A DNA stretch of 64,000 nt from JACVRW01 sp963825345 (lineage in GTDB: Bacteria > Actinomycetota > Thermoleophilia > Solirubrobacterales > Thermoleophilaceae). Below, one piece after another: positions 51,391 to 60,398 of this stretch. The DNA is taken from contig CAWGSQ010000011.1 of assembly GCA_963825345.1 (NCBI GenBank), positions 124,001-188,000 on the forward strand. Direction: 5' to 3'. The stretch's first letter is position 1. Each line of letters opens with the position of its first letter. Below the pieces are notes generated by a model. The model was not told the origin of the DNA. It saw nothing but the letters and a program-made list of their open reading frames with translations, and ran no database searches. The position numbers and the translations under genes are program-made.

Positions 51391-52866
51391 CTAGGCGTCG
51401 GGGCGCCAGCGGACCACGGGGCGCTTTGCCGCGCCGGCTTCGTCGAGGCGGCGGACCGGTGTGGTGTGCGGGGCGGTGCGGGCCACCTCGGGGTCTTCCT
51501 TGGCCTCCTCGAGGATCGCGCGAACCACCTCGGCGAAGTGGTCGAGGCGTTCCTTCGTCTCGGTCTCGGTGGGCTCGATCATCAGCGCCTCGTCCACGAG
51601 CAGCGGGAAGTACACGGTGGGCGGGTGGACGTTGTAGTCGAGCATGCGCTTCGCGATGTCGAGCGTCCTAATCCCGAGCTCGTCCTTGGCGCCCTGGCCC
51701 GACAGGACGAACTCGTGCATGCACAAACGGTCGAAGGCAATGGGAAGGTACTCGGCGATACCGGGCTCCGCCATCAGTGCTTTCAGGTAGTTCGCGTTCA
51801 GGACCGCCACCTCGGACGCCTCGCGCAGCCCATCCGCCCCGAGCGAGCAGATGTACGCATACGAGCGCACGAAGACACCGAAGTTGCCCTGGAAGCCGCG
51901 CAGCTTGCCGATCGACTGGGGCCGATCGAAATCGAGGTCGAAGCGACCGTCGCGCTCCACCACCTGCGGCACCGGCAGGAAGGGCTCGATCCGGTCCGAG
52001 CACGCGATCGGGCCGGCGCCCGGGCCGCCGCCGCCGTGCGGCTGCGTGAAGGTCTTGTGCAGGTTGAAGTGGACGATGTCGAAGCCCATGTCGCCGGGCC
52101 GCGTCACGCCCATCACCGCGTTCAGGTTCGCGCCGTCGTAGTAGAGGGTCGCGCCGGCGTCGTGCACGATCCGGGCGATCTCCTCGATGTTGCGGTCGAA
52201 GAGGCCGAGCGTGTTCGGGTTGGTGAGCATCAGGCAGGCCACGTCGTCGCCGGCCTTCGAGCGAAGGTCGTCGACGTCCACCCCGCCGTCCGGCGCCGTT
52301 CCCACCTTCACGACCTCGTAGCCCGCCATCGTCACCGTGGCCGGGTTCGTGCCGTGCGCGGTGTCCGGCGTGAGCACCTTCGTGCGCTGCTCGCCGCGGT
52401 CCTCGTGGTACGCGCGGGTGAGCAGCAGGCCTGCCAGCTCGCCGTGCGATCCCGCGCTCGGCTGGAGCGACACGTGCGGCAGTCCGGCGATCTCGCCGAG
52501 CGCGCCCTGGAGGCGGCACATCAGCTCGAGCGCTCCCTGCGCGTACTCGGGGTCCTGGAGCGGATGCAGGCGCGCGTGGCCGGGCAGCGCCGCCACCCGC
52601 TCGTGCAGCTTCGGGTTGTGCTTCATCGTGCACGAGCCGAGCGGGTAGAAGCCCTCGTCCAGGTGGAAGTTCTTCGACGAGAGCGTCGTGTAGTGGCGCA
52701 CCAGCTCGGGCTCTGAGATCTCGGGAAGCTCGGCGGGGCGCTCGCGGATCGCGTCGGCCGGCAGCAGCTCCTCCACGGAAATCTCGGGCACGTCCGTGAC
52801 GGGCGGGGTGAACGCCCGGCGACCGGGCTTTGAGTGCTCGAAGACCGTGAGCGCTTCGTCGCTCAT
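51391..52866 (-). CDS. gcvPB: Glycine dehydrogenase (decarboxylating) subunit 2
   Basis: A 491-residue PLP half of the split P-protein. It carries the cofactor lysine in NLHKTFTQPHGGGGPG (about 265-280) and HPLQDPEYAQGALELM in the N-terminal part. With GcvPA it decarboxylates glycine and passes the aminomethyl group to the lipoyl arm of GcvH. The ATG overlaps the gcvPA stop (ATGA). It is the last gene of the gcvT-gcvH-gcvPA-gcvPB operon. The C-terminal tail after about 470 is basic and probably disordered. Confidence 0.96.
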   Translation of the reverse strand: MSDEALTVFEHSKPGRRAFTPPVTDVPEISVEELLPADAIRERPAELPEISEPELVRHYTTLSSKNFHLDEGFYPLGSCTMKHNPKLHERVAALPGHARLHPLQDPEYAQGALELMCRLQGALGEIAGLPHVSLQPSAGSHGELAGLLLTRAYHEDRGEQRTKVLTPDTAHGTNPATVTMAGYEVVKVGTAPDGGVDVDDLRSKAGDDVACLMLTNPNTLGLFDRNIEEIARIVHDAGATLYYDGANLNAVMGVTRPGDMGFDIVHFNLHKTFTQPHGGGGPGAGPIACSDRIEPFLPVPQVVERDGRFDLDFDRPQSIGKLRGFQGNFGVFVRSYAYICSLGADGLREASEVAVLNANYLKALMAEPGIAEYLPIAFDRLCMHEFVLSGQGAKDELGIRTLDIAKRMLDYNVHPPTVYFPLLVDEALMIEPTETETKERLDHFAEVVRAILEEAKEDPEVARTAPHTTPVRRLDEAGAAKRPVVRWRPDA

Positions 52867-54212
52867 ACGCCGACCCCCGCGCGAGCGGGCGCGCCCACGA
52901 GCTCAGCCAGGCGGTCAATGTGCTCTTTGGTGCGCCGTTCTGTAAGGGCAACGAGCAGCCCGTCGGAAAACTCTGGGTAATCGCGGCCGAGCCGGTAGCC
53001 CGGGTTCACGCCGGCCGCGCGGGCGCGCTCGAACAGGCCGTCGAGATCCGGCACTCGCACGGCGAACTCGCGCACCACCGGGCCCGGGTTGATCGCCTCG
53101 AGCCCGAGCGCCTCGCGGGCGTAGTGCGTCCGGCGCAGCATCAGCTCGCCCAGCTCCACGAGCCCGCGCTTGCCGAGCCAGGACAGGTACACCACTCCCG
53201 CCAGCGCGTTCAGCGCCTGGGCGGTGCAGATGTTGTGCGTGGCCTTCTCGCGGCGGATGTGCTGCTCGCGGGTCTGGAGCGTGAGCACGAAGCCGCGGCG
53301 GCCGTCCACGTCGCGCGTCTCGCCGGCGATCCGGCCGGGCATCTTGCGGATGAAGCGCTGGTCGGCTGCAAAGAACCCGAACGACGGGCCGCCGAAGTCG
53401 AGCCGGTTGCCGAGCGACTGGCCCTCCCCTACGCACACGTCCACGCCGAGCTCACCCGGCGGCTTGAGGATGCCGAGCGGGATCGGGTCGGCTGCGCACA
53501 CGAGCAGCGCTCCCGTGCGCTTGCCGGCCTCGGACAATGCGCCGAGGTCCTCCACGGTGCCGAGGAAGTTCGGCTGCTGCACGAACACGGCCGCGGTGTC
53601 GTCGTCCACCGCGGCGGCGAGCGCCTCCACGTCGGTCGCGCCGTCCTCGTCGAGCGGCACCTCCACGACCTCCATGCCGTATCCGGCGGCATGAGTCGCC
53701 AGCGCGGCGCGGGAATGCGGGTGCAGCCCGCGGCTCGCGACGAGCCGGGTGCGCTTCGTCTCGAGCTTGGCCAGGTAGCCCGCGGCGGCCACCGCGCTCG
53801 GCCCCTCGTACACCGACGCGTTCGAGACCGGCAGCCCGGTGAGCTCCGAGATCGCGGTCTGGAACTCGAACATCACCTGGAGCCCGCCCTGTGAGATCTC
53901 AGGCTGGTAGGGCGTGTATGGCGTGAGGAACTCGGAGCGGCTCAGCAACGTGTCGATCAGCGCCGGCACGTAGTGGTCGTACATGCCAGCCCCGAGGAAG
54001 CTCACCTCCGCCTCGGTGTGCCTGTTGCGGGCGGCCAGACCGGACAGGTGCTCGTACACCTCCTGCTCCGACTGGCCCTGCGGTAGATCGAGCTCGCGGC
54101 CCAGCCGAACCGACTCCGGGATGTCCGCGAAGAGATCCTCGAGCGACCCGACGCCGATGGCGTCGAGCATCTCCCTGAGATCTTCGTCTGTGACGCCCGT
54201 GTAGCGGCTCAT
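52863..54212 (-). CDS. gcvPA: Glycine dehydrogenase (decarboxylating) subunit 1
   Basis: A 449-residue N-terminal half of the split P-protein, without its own PLP lysine. GAGMYDHYVPALIDTLLSRSEFLTPYTPYQPEISQGGLQ (about 74-112) is highly typical. It pairs with GcvPB to form the active site. It lies 14 bases after gcvH and overlaps gcvPB by four bases. Split P-proteins occur in many Gram-positive bacteria and archaea. Confidence 0.96.
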   Translation of the reverse strand: MSRYTGVTDEDLREMLDAIGVGSLEDLFADIPESVRLGRELDLPQGQSEQEVYEHLSGLAARNRHTEAEVSFLGAGMYDHYVPALIDTLLSRSEFLTPYTPYQPEISQGGLQVMFEFQTAISELTGLPVSNASVYEGPSAVAAAGYLAKLETKRTRLVASRGLHPHSRAALATHAAGYGMEVVEVPLDEDGATDVEALAAAVDDDTAAVFVQQPNFLGTVEDLGALSEAGKRTGALLVCAADPIPLGILKPPGELGVDVCVGEGQSLGNRLDFGGPSFGFFAADQRFIRKMPGRIAGETRDVDGRRGFVLTLQTREQHIRREKATHNICTAQALNALAGVVYLSWLGKRGLVELGELMLRRTHYAREALGLEAINPGPVVREFAVRVPDLDGLFERARAAGVNPGYRLGRDYPEFSDGLLVALTERRTKEHIDRLAELVGAPARAGVGV

Positions 54213-54226
54213 GAACCTCCACGACG

Positions 54227-54622
54227 TTAGCTACCCGTCTGGAGCAACTCCTTGTACTGGTTCACGTCCATCAGCTGGTCCAATTCGGACTGGTCGGAGA
54301 GCCTCACCTTCACCATCCAGCCCTCTCCGTAGGGGTCCGAGTTGACGTTCTCGGGGCTGTCCGTGAGGCCCTCGTTCACCTCGACAATCTCGCCCGAAAG
54401 CGGGGCGAACACGTCCGACACCGCCTTCACCGACTCCACCTCTGCGTAGGCCTCGTCCTTCGAGACCGAGGTGCCCACCTCCGGCGGGTCGAAGAACACG
54501 ACCTCCCCGAGCGCGTCCTGTGCGTACCAGGTAATGCCGAACGTGGCCGTGTCGCCCTCGATGCGCGCCCAGTCATGTTCGGCGTGGTACTTCAGGTCCT
54601 CGGGGTAGCTGGCCTCAGCCAC
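54227..54622 (-). CDS. gcvH: Glycine cleavage system H protein
   Basis: A 131-residue carrier protein. The lipoylated lysine is Lys66 in VESVKAVSD, with the hybrid fold shown by ITWYAQDALGEVVFFDPPEVG before it and PLSGEIVEVN after. It shuttles the aminomethyl group between the P, T and L proteins. The start overlaps the gcvT end by eight bases, so the pair is translationally coupled. The lipoamide dehydrogenase L protein is not in the window. Confidence 0.97.
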   Translation of the reverse strand: MAEASYPEDLKYHAEHDWARIEGDTATFGITWYAQDALGEVVFFDPPEVGTSVSKDEAYAEVESVKAVSDVFAPLSGEIVEVNEGLTDSPENVNSDPYGEGWMVKVRLSDQSELDQLMDVNQYKELLQTGS

Positions 54623-55697
54623 TGGTCTCCTTCCGGTAGAGCGGTTTCTCCCTCACCTCGGCCGCGCGCGGCTTGCCGCGTACGTCGACCTCCAACTCGG
54701 TGCCCGGCGCCGCGGCGCCCACCGGCACGTACGCCATTCCGATGCCCACGTCGAGGCAAGGCGACAGCGAGCCGCTCGTCACGACTCCCTCGCCGGTCGC
54801 CGTATGCACGGGGTTTCCCTGGCGCGGGATTCCGGCGCCCGTGAAGGCGAACGGCACGAGCGTCTGCTCCGGCTCGATTCCGCGCAGCGCATCCGCGCCG
54901 ATGAAGCCTGTGTCGAGCTTGCAGCACCACGCCAGCCCGGCCTCGATCGGATTGCGCTCCTCGGACAGGTCGTTGCCGTACAGGTGGAAGCAGACCTCGA
55001 GCCGAAGCGTGTCGCGCGCGCCGAGGCCCGCGGGCAGCACGCCCTGGTCGAGCAGCGCGTCCCAGACCGCCGCCGCGCCGTCCGGCGAGATCAGCAGCTC
55101 CACGCCGTCCTCGCCGGTGTAGCCGGTGCCGCAGGCGAGGCACTCCACCCCCGCGATCGACACTCCCGCCGTCCGCATGCGTGCCGGCAGCTCCCCCTCG
55201 GCCACGCGCTCCACGGCCGCTCGGGCGTCGGGTCCCTGCACGGCGAGCATCGCCCAGCGCTCGTGCGCGTCGCTCACCTCGGCGTCGAAGGCGCCCGCAT
55301 GCTCGCGGAACCACGCGAGGTCCTTCTCGTGGTTCGACGCGTTCGTCACAGTCAGGAAGCGGTCGGGGCCCAGCCGGTACGTGAAGAGGTCGTCCAGGAC
55401 ACCGCCGTCCTCGCGGCAGAGCAGCGAGTACTGGGCGCCGCCTTCGGCGATCTTCGTGACGTCGTTCGAGAGCAGCCGCTGAAGGAGCTCCTCGGCCTGC
55501 GGGCCGCTCGTCTCGATCTCACCCATGTGCGAGACGTCGAACATCCCCGCCCTCGTCCGGACCGCCACGTGCTCCTGGCGGATGCCCTCGTACTGGACCG
55601 GCATCTCCCAGCCCGCGAACGGGACGAGCCTCGCACCCGCCTGCTCATGTCGATCGAACAGGGGCGTGCGGCGGAGTGTGTCTGTGGCGGGCGGCAA
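54615..55697 (-). CDS. gcvT: Glycine cleavage system T protein (aminomethyltransferase)
   Basis: A 360-residue enzyme that releases ammonia and passes the methylene group to tetrahydrofolate. Typical segments are RTPLFDRHEQAGARLVPFAG (about 10-29), MFDVSHMGEIETSG with the catalytic aspartate (about 53-66) and GTGYTGEDGVEL (about 183-194). The TTG at 55697 is inferred because it gives the family-standard N-terminus; nothing better is in frame, and the long upstream reading is arginine-rich noise. No glycine riboswitch is evident in front of it; a small gene ends 11 bases upstream. Confidence 0.94.
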   Translation of the reverse strand: MPPATDTLRRTPLFDRHEQAGARLVPFAGWEMPVQYEGIRQEHVAVRTRAGMFDVSHMGEIETSGPQAEELLQRLLSNDVTKIAEGGAQYSLLCREDGGVLDDLFTYRLGPDRFLTVTNASNHEKDLAWFREHAGAFDAEVSDAHERWAMLAVQGPDARAAVERVAEGELPARMRTAGVSIAGVECLACGTGYTGEDGVELLISPDGAAAVWDALLDQGVLPAGLGARDTLRLEVCFHLYGNDLSEERNPIEAGLAWCCKLDTGFIGADALRGIEPEQTLVPFAFTGAGIPRQGNPVHTATGEGVVTSGSLSPCLDVGIGMAYVPVGAAAPGTELEVDVRGKPRAAEVREKPLYRKETSG

Positions 55698-55708
55698 CCG
55701 CCCGCAGG

Positions 55709-55891
55709 TTACCCCCTGGTGATAACGACCGGGGCCTCCGCAGCGCGGCGGCACTTGTCCACCACGACGGCCAGGCCCAGCCATCCCGAGAAGGGGAGAT
55801 CCGGCGTATGCTGGGCGCGCAGTACGCCGCGGACGCCATCGGGCTCCAGGACGAGCTCGACGTGCGCGGTAACGGGTTCGGCTGGTGACAT
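55709..55891 (-). CDS. Small conserved-looking protein with FSGWLGL motif
   Basis: A 60-residue frame (ATG at 55891, TAA at 55709) with HVELVLEPDGVRGVLR then LPFSGWLGLAVVVDKCRRAA. The FSGWLGL segment with a following helix is familiar to me from small actinobacterial proteins of unknown role. It ends 11 bases before gcvT in the same direction, so it probably heads the gcv message. Function unknown. A non-coding leader is the alternative. Confidence 0.55.
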   Translation of the reverse strand: MSPAEPVTAHVELVLEPDGVRGVLRAQHTPDLPFSGWLGLAVVVDKCRRAAEAPVVITRG

Positions 55892-55960
55892 ACCGCGATG
55901 TTCGCGCCAATGGGCGCGCATCGCGTCGGGAGCACCCCCGACCCACCCCCCGATATTCAG

Positions 55961-58840
55961 ATGGAATCGCAGACCACAGCGCCCGACCCGGACCTCCTCG
56001 AGCGGGAGTCGGAGCTGCTCGCTCTCGACCACGCGCTCGCTGAGGCGGTCGACGGGCGCGGGAGCGTGGTTGCGGTCGAGGGGCCGCCCGGCATCGGGAA
56101 GTCGCGCCTTGTGGCCGCCTGCGTGGAGAGCGCCCGAGAGCGCGAGATGTACACGCTGTCGGTGCGCGCGACCGAGCTGGAGCGCAGCTATCCGTACGGC
56201 ATCGTGCGCCAGACGGCCGATTCGGTCGCGCTCGACAAGACTCAGGAGGAGCGCTCGGCACTCTTCATAGGCGCGGCGCGGCTCGCGCTGCCGATTCTCG
56301 ATCCGGGCAGCGCCGAGGACACCGACAACCCCGAGCTGATGTACCAGCGCCTGCATGGGCTCTACTGGGTCACTGCCAACCTCGCCCGCGACCGCCCGCT
56401 GCTGATCACGATCGACGACGCCCAGTGGGCCGACGAGGCCTCCATGGCAGCCGAGCGCTTCCTGAGCCTGCGGATCGCCGACCTGCCGATGGTGCTGCTC
56501 CTGGCGGTACGCACCGTGGAGGTGGGACAGCTCGCCGTGCCGCTCGCCGAGATCCTCGCCGATCCCGCGACCGTCTCGATCCGGCCCGGCCCGCTGTCGC
56601 CTGAGGGCGCCGGACAGCGGGTGGAGGCGTTGCTGGGCACCTCGGACGCCGAATTCGCCGCCGCCTGCCATCACGCCACCGGTGGCAACCCCTTCCTGCT
56701 CGAGCAGCTGGTGAGCGAGGTGCGCGCGGAAGGGATCGAGCCGACCGAGGCGAGCGCGGAACGTGTGTCCTCCCTGGGCCCGGACACGGTTCGCGCCTCG
56801 GTGCTGCTCCGCCTCGAACGCTTGCCGAGTGCCGGCGGGCCGGTGGCGCGAGCGTTGGCGATTCTCGGGGAGCACGAAGTCACTCTTAGAGACGTGGCCA
56901 CGCTCGCCGGCGTGCCTGAGGACGCCGCGGCGGACGCGCTAGCTGAACTCGAGCGCTCCGGCCTCGTGACCGGCGCCCCCCGCGTCCGCTTCACGCACCC
57001 GATCCTGCGCGCGGCAATCGAGGACGACCTGCCCGCGGTGGAGCGCTCGCGCGCACACGAGCAGGCCGCGCGGATGCTCGCCGATCGCGACGCCGACCCG
57101 GTGGCCGTGGCCGCGCACCTGCTCGTGTCCGAGCCGGGCCAGGGCGAGTGGGCGGTCGCCGCACTGCGTGCGGCCGCGCGCCGCGCCGAGGCGCTCGGCG
57201 ACCCCGCCGGTGCGGTGCGCTACCTGGAGCGCGCCGTGGCCGAGCGGCCCGAACCGGCGCAGCTCGCCGAGGTGCTGTTCCAGCTGGGGCTTGCCGCCGC
57301 CCATGCCGGCGATCCCGACGCCGCCGAGCACCTGGAGCGCGCCGCGGCGGCGGGCGGACCCACGCGCCTGCGCGCCATGCACTGGACGGCCGTGCTGCAC
57401 CTTGTTGAGGGACGCGTGAGCAAGGCAGCCGACGTCCTGGAGACGGCGCTCGCGGACTTCCACGAAGAGGACGACGCGGCAAAGCCCCTGCTCGAGACGT
57501 TGATCGCCGCTGGACTCGAGAGCGCGACGGTACGACGGCAGCTCGGCGACCTCTTCACCCACCTCGACGAGCCGCGCGGTGCCCCCCGGACCGACTTCGA
57601 GCGGTTCGCGCTGATCACCCACGCGTACGTCGCGGTGGTTGAGCAGGCAGACGCGCCGCGCGCCAACGAGCTCATCCATCGGGCACTCGCAGTCGAGGAG
57701 CACGGCTACTACGAATCAGTCATGCGAGCAAGCGTCGGGCGGCCGATGACTGCGTTCGTGCTCACGCTCCTGGAGCGCTTCGACGAGTCTCGCGCGATCC
57801 TCGACCGGCTCGTGGGTGCGGCGCGCGAGTACGGCGACCGCTCGGCTGCCGGCGTCTTCCTCGCGGAGCGCGCGTGGACGCGCTACCGCGCGGGCGATGT
57901 GGAGGGCGCCGAGGCCGACGCCGCGGAGGCACTCCTGATCGCACGCGACGCCACGCGTGCCCGGGGCCACGCACCGATTGCGGCGTCCGTCGCGGTCCTC
58001 GCGGGCATGGAGCGGGCGCGGCCATTCGAGGATCTGGAGGCCATCATGGCCAGCCTGCCGCCGGCCGGCGACCCTGACACCGTGGTCCAGGACGACCTCG
58101 CCCTCGCACGCGCCTGGCTGCTGCTCGCCCACCAGGGCGATGCACGCGCCGCCGCAGATGCCGCGCTCGAGCTGGACCGTGCCGACTCCTGGGGTTGCGG
58201 CTCGCCAACACTCCTTCCGTGGCGCTCGGTGGCGTCGGTTGCGCTGGCGCAGCTCGGCGAGGAGGAGCGGGCGCTCGCCCTGGCGCAGGAGGAGCTGCAG
58301 CTGGCGGAGGCGCTGGGAACGCCGCGCGCGGTGGGCATCGCGCATCGCGCCGTCGCGCTGGCGGGGCCGCCCGAGCAGCGCCAGGCCGGGCTCGAGGCTG
58401 CGGTGGCCGCGCTGGAGAACGGGGCCGCCCGCCTCGAGCTCGCGCGCGTGACCTGCGAGCTCGGCGCCGAGCTGCGCCGTAGCGGCGAGCGCAGCGCTGC
58501 CCGTGACGTGCTGCGCCGCGCGCACACGCTCGCCACGGAGTGCGGCGCCACGCGGCTCGTAAACAGGGTGCGGGACGAGTTGGGCCGATCCGGTGCCCGC
58601 CTGATGCGCGAGCCGGCGAGCGGCGTGGAGGGCCTCACGCCGAGCGAGGTCCGCGTGGCGGAGCTGGCGGCCGAGGGGCTCACCAACCGCGAGGTGGCGC
58701 AGGCACTGTTCGTCTCCGAGAAGACCGTGGAGACGCACCTCGGGCGCGTCTACCGCAAGCTCGACATCAAGTCGCGCCACGCGCTCCCTGGCGCGCTCGG
58801 CGAGCGCAACACCGCGGACACCGCCGAAGTCGCCTCCTAG
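55961..58840 (+). CDS. Large ATP-binding LuxR-family (LAL) regulator
   Basis: A 959-residue regulator. An N-terminal AAA-like ATPase has Walker A GPPGIGKS (41-48) and a Walker B-like LLITIDDAQWAD (about 130-141). A helical middle region of about 500 residues rich in Ala and Leu looks like TPR-type repeats. The C-terminal LuxR helix-turn-helix is LTPSEVRVAELAAEGLTNREVAQALFVSEKTVETHLGRVYRKL (about 886-928). LAL proteins are MalT-like activators triggered by a ligand. The ATG at 55961 is preferred to one at 55898, which would leave only six bases to the divergent small gene. The target is unknown. Confidence 0.88.
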   Translation: MESQTTAPDPDLLERESELLALDHALAEAVDGRGSVVAVEGPPGIGKSRLVAACVESAREREMYTLSVRATELERSYPYGIVRQTADSVALDKTQEERSALFIGAARLALPILDPGSAEDTDNPELMYQRLHGLYWVTANLARDRPLLITIDDAQWADEASMAAERFLSLRIADLPMVLLLAVRTVEVGQLAVPLAEILADPATVSIRPGPLSPEGAGQRVEALLGTSDAEFAAACHHATGGNPFLLEQLVSEVRAEGIEPTEASAERVSSLGPDTVRASVLLRLERLPSAGGPVARALAILGEHEVTLRDVATLAGVPEDAAADALAELERSGLVTGAPRVRFTHPILRAAIEDDLPAVERSRAHEQAARMLADRDADPVAVAAHLLVSEPGQGEWAVAALRAAARRAEALGDPAGAVRYLERAVAERPEPAQLAEVLFQLGLAAAHAGDPDAAEHLERAAAAGGPTRLRAMHWTAVLHLVEGRVSKAADVLETALADFHEEDDAAKPLLETLIAAGLESATVRRQLGDLFTHLDEPRGAPRTDFERFALITHAYVAVVEQADAPRANELIHRALAVEEHGYYESVMRASVGRPMTAFVLTLLERFDESRAILDRLVGAAREYGDRSAAGVFLAERAWTRYRAGDVEGAEADAAEALLIARDATRARGHAPIAASVAVLAGMERARPFEDLEAIMASLPPAGDPDTVVQDDLALARAWLLLAHQGDARAAADAALELDRADSWGCGSPTLLPWRSVASVALAQLGEEERALALAQEELQLAEALGTPRAVGIAHRAVALAGPPEQRQAGLEAAVAALENGAARLELARVTCELGAELRRSGERSAARDVLRRAHTLATECGATRLVNRVRDELGRSGARLMREPASGVEGLTPSEVRVAELAAEGLTNREVAQALFVSEKTVETHLGRVYRKLDIKSRHALPGALGERNTADTAEVAS

Positions 58841-58843
58841 GGC

Positions 58844-59977
58844 TCATAAAGACGAACAACCGAGCAGCGCCGCGGTCACCGCCAGGGCCACCTCGGCGCG
58901 GGTGCGCAGCGACTCGGCGCTCACCCACTCGTGCGGCGCGTGCGCGCCGCCGCCGCGCGGGCCGAGGCCGTCGATCGTGACCTCGATCCCGCCGGCCGCC
59001 ATATGGCTCGCATCGCTCGCCCCGCCGCGCTCGGCGGCGACGATCGGGCCGCCGAGCGCGTCCGAGGCGGCCGCGAGCACCTCCGCGGTGGCGGCTCTCG
59101 AGTCCATCCCGGGCCAGGCGCGCACCATGCTCGACTCGAGCCGGACCTCGTCGTGCTCCGCGGGGATCGCCTCGAATACGGGCGCGAACGCCTCGAGGCG
59201 GTCCGCGCGCAGGTCGCAGACCAGCTCGCCCGCCGGCGGCACGACGTTGAAGGCGTCGCCCGAGCGCAGGATCGTCGGCACCGCGGTGAGGCGGTCGGGC
59301 CCGGTCGGGTCGCTGCGGGCGGCCACGAGCTGAGCCACGGCCGCGAGCGCCAGCAGCGCGCTGCGGCCCTTCTCGGGTGCCGATCCGGAGTGAGACGAGC
59401 GTCCGTGGGCCTGCACGTTCAGCGTCGCGGCGGCCTTGCGCTTCACGATCACCGCCTCCTCGCCCGCCTTCGTGCGCTCGCCGGCCTCGAAGCAGAGGCA
59501 GGCGTCGAAGTCCGCGAAGCGCTTCGCATGGGCGAACGGCGCGGTGCGCCACTCCTCGTCGTTCACCAGCAGCATCACGGCCTCCGCGAACAGCTCGGGC
59601 CGCGTGGCCAGCTCCCTCATCAGACCGAGCGAGAGCGCCACGCCGCCCTTCATGTCCACCGTGCCGGACCCCGTGAGGCGGTCGCCGTCGTCGCGGGTCA
59701 GCGGATGGTGAGCCTCGTGCGAGACCACCGTGTCCAGGTGCCCGAGGAGCAGCACCCTGCGCTCGCCGCGTCCGCGCAGGCGCCCCACCAGGTCGCGGGC
59801 ATGCCCGGGTGTGGAGCAGTCGAGCCGCTCGATCTCGGCCTCGGTGGGCAGGAATGCCGTGGCCAGCGCCACGCACTCCTCCGCTCCTTCCAGATCGCCC
59901 GACGGCGATGACACCCCCACGAGCGCCTCGAGCTCGCGCTCGGCGGCGAGCGCCATCCGGGGTGCCGCGTCGATCAT
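58844..59977 (-). CDS. M20-family metallopeptidase (carboxypeptidase G2-like)
   Basis: A 377-residue zinc peptidase. Metal and catalytic residues are His80 and Asp82 (LLGHLDTVV), Asp108 (GTVDMKGG), the Glu141-Glu142 pair (NDEEW) and a later FEAGE. The dimerisation domain (about 180-290) contains GRSSHSG. Such enzymes cleave C-terminal glutamate, acyl-amino acids or dipeptides; substrate unknown. The ATG at 59977 overlaps the end of the GNAT gene (ATGA). It ends three bases from the convergent LuxR-type gene. Confidence 0.88.
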   Translation of the reverse strand: MIDAAPRMALAAERELEALVGVSSPSGDLEGAEECVALATAFLPTEAEIERLDCSTPGHARDLVGRLRGRGERRVLLLGHLDTVVSHEAHHPLTRDDGDRLTGSGTVDMKGGVALSLGLMRELATRPELFAEAVMLLVNDEEWRTAPFAHAKRFADFDACLCFEAGERTKAGEEAVIVKRKAAATLNVQAHGRSSHSGSAPEKGRSALLALAAVAQLVAARSDPTGPDRLTAVPTILRSGDAFNVVPPAGELVCDLRADRLEAFAPVFEAIPAEHDEVRLESSMVRAWPGMDSRAATAEVLAAASDALGGPIVAAERGGASDASHMAAGGIEVTIDGLGPRGGGAHAPHEWVSAESLRTRAEVALAVTAALLGCSSL

Positions 59978-60357
59978 TCGAGCGGCGCGACGAAGTGGTA
60001 GCTCGTGATGCGCAGGCCGGTGTTGAAGTAGAGCCGGTGCGCGTCCTCGCGCTCGGGGCCGACGCCGGAATCGAGGTGGAACTGCTGGCAGCCCTCGCGC
60101 TTGCCCTCCTCCATGCACCACTCGAGCAGCGCGCGCCCGTAGCCGCGCCGGCGGCCGTCCGGATGCGTGGAGAGGTCGTCCACGTACAGGCTGTCGCCCC
60201 AGGCGAGGTTGCGGATCACGCGGAAGCCGGCCACGCCGAGGCAGCGGTCGTCCTCGTCGAAGGCCCCGACCAGGCGGTAGCCCTGCGGGCGCTGGACCTC
60301 GTCCACGCGGCGCACGAACTCGGCCTCGTCCTCGTAGTGCGTCCGGAGCGCGCGCAT
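59974..60357 (-). CDS. GNAT-family N-acetyltransferase
   Basis: A 127-residue protein with the acetyl-CoA motif HPDGRRRGYGRALLEWCMEEG (about 66-86) and the GNAT strand-helix end DAHRLYFNTGLRITSYHFV. The ATG at 60357 is the first standard start in frame. The usual first strand and helix would need about 15 more residues (LRELLPPDTAQAFEA), which are in frame upstream and would start at a CTG at 60402 that overlaps the ftsZ stop (CTGA). A non-standard, coupled start is therefore likely. The substrate is unknown. It overlaps the peptidase gene by four bases. Confidence 0.8.
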   Translation of the reverse strand: MRALRTHYEDEAEFVRRVDEVQRPQGYRLVGAFDEDDRCLGVAGFRVIRNLAWGDSLYVDDLSTHPDGRRRGYGRALLEWCMEEGKREGCQQFHLDSGVGPEREDAHRLYFNTGLRITSYHFVAPLE

Positions 60358-60398
60358 GGCCTCGAAGGCCTGCGCCGTGTCCGGCGGGAGGAGCTCTC

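Noticed and set aside
55698..55897. Glycine riboswitch before gcvT
   Set aside because: No tandem aptamer-like pattern is visible and the stretch is better explained by a small coding frame.
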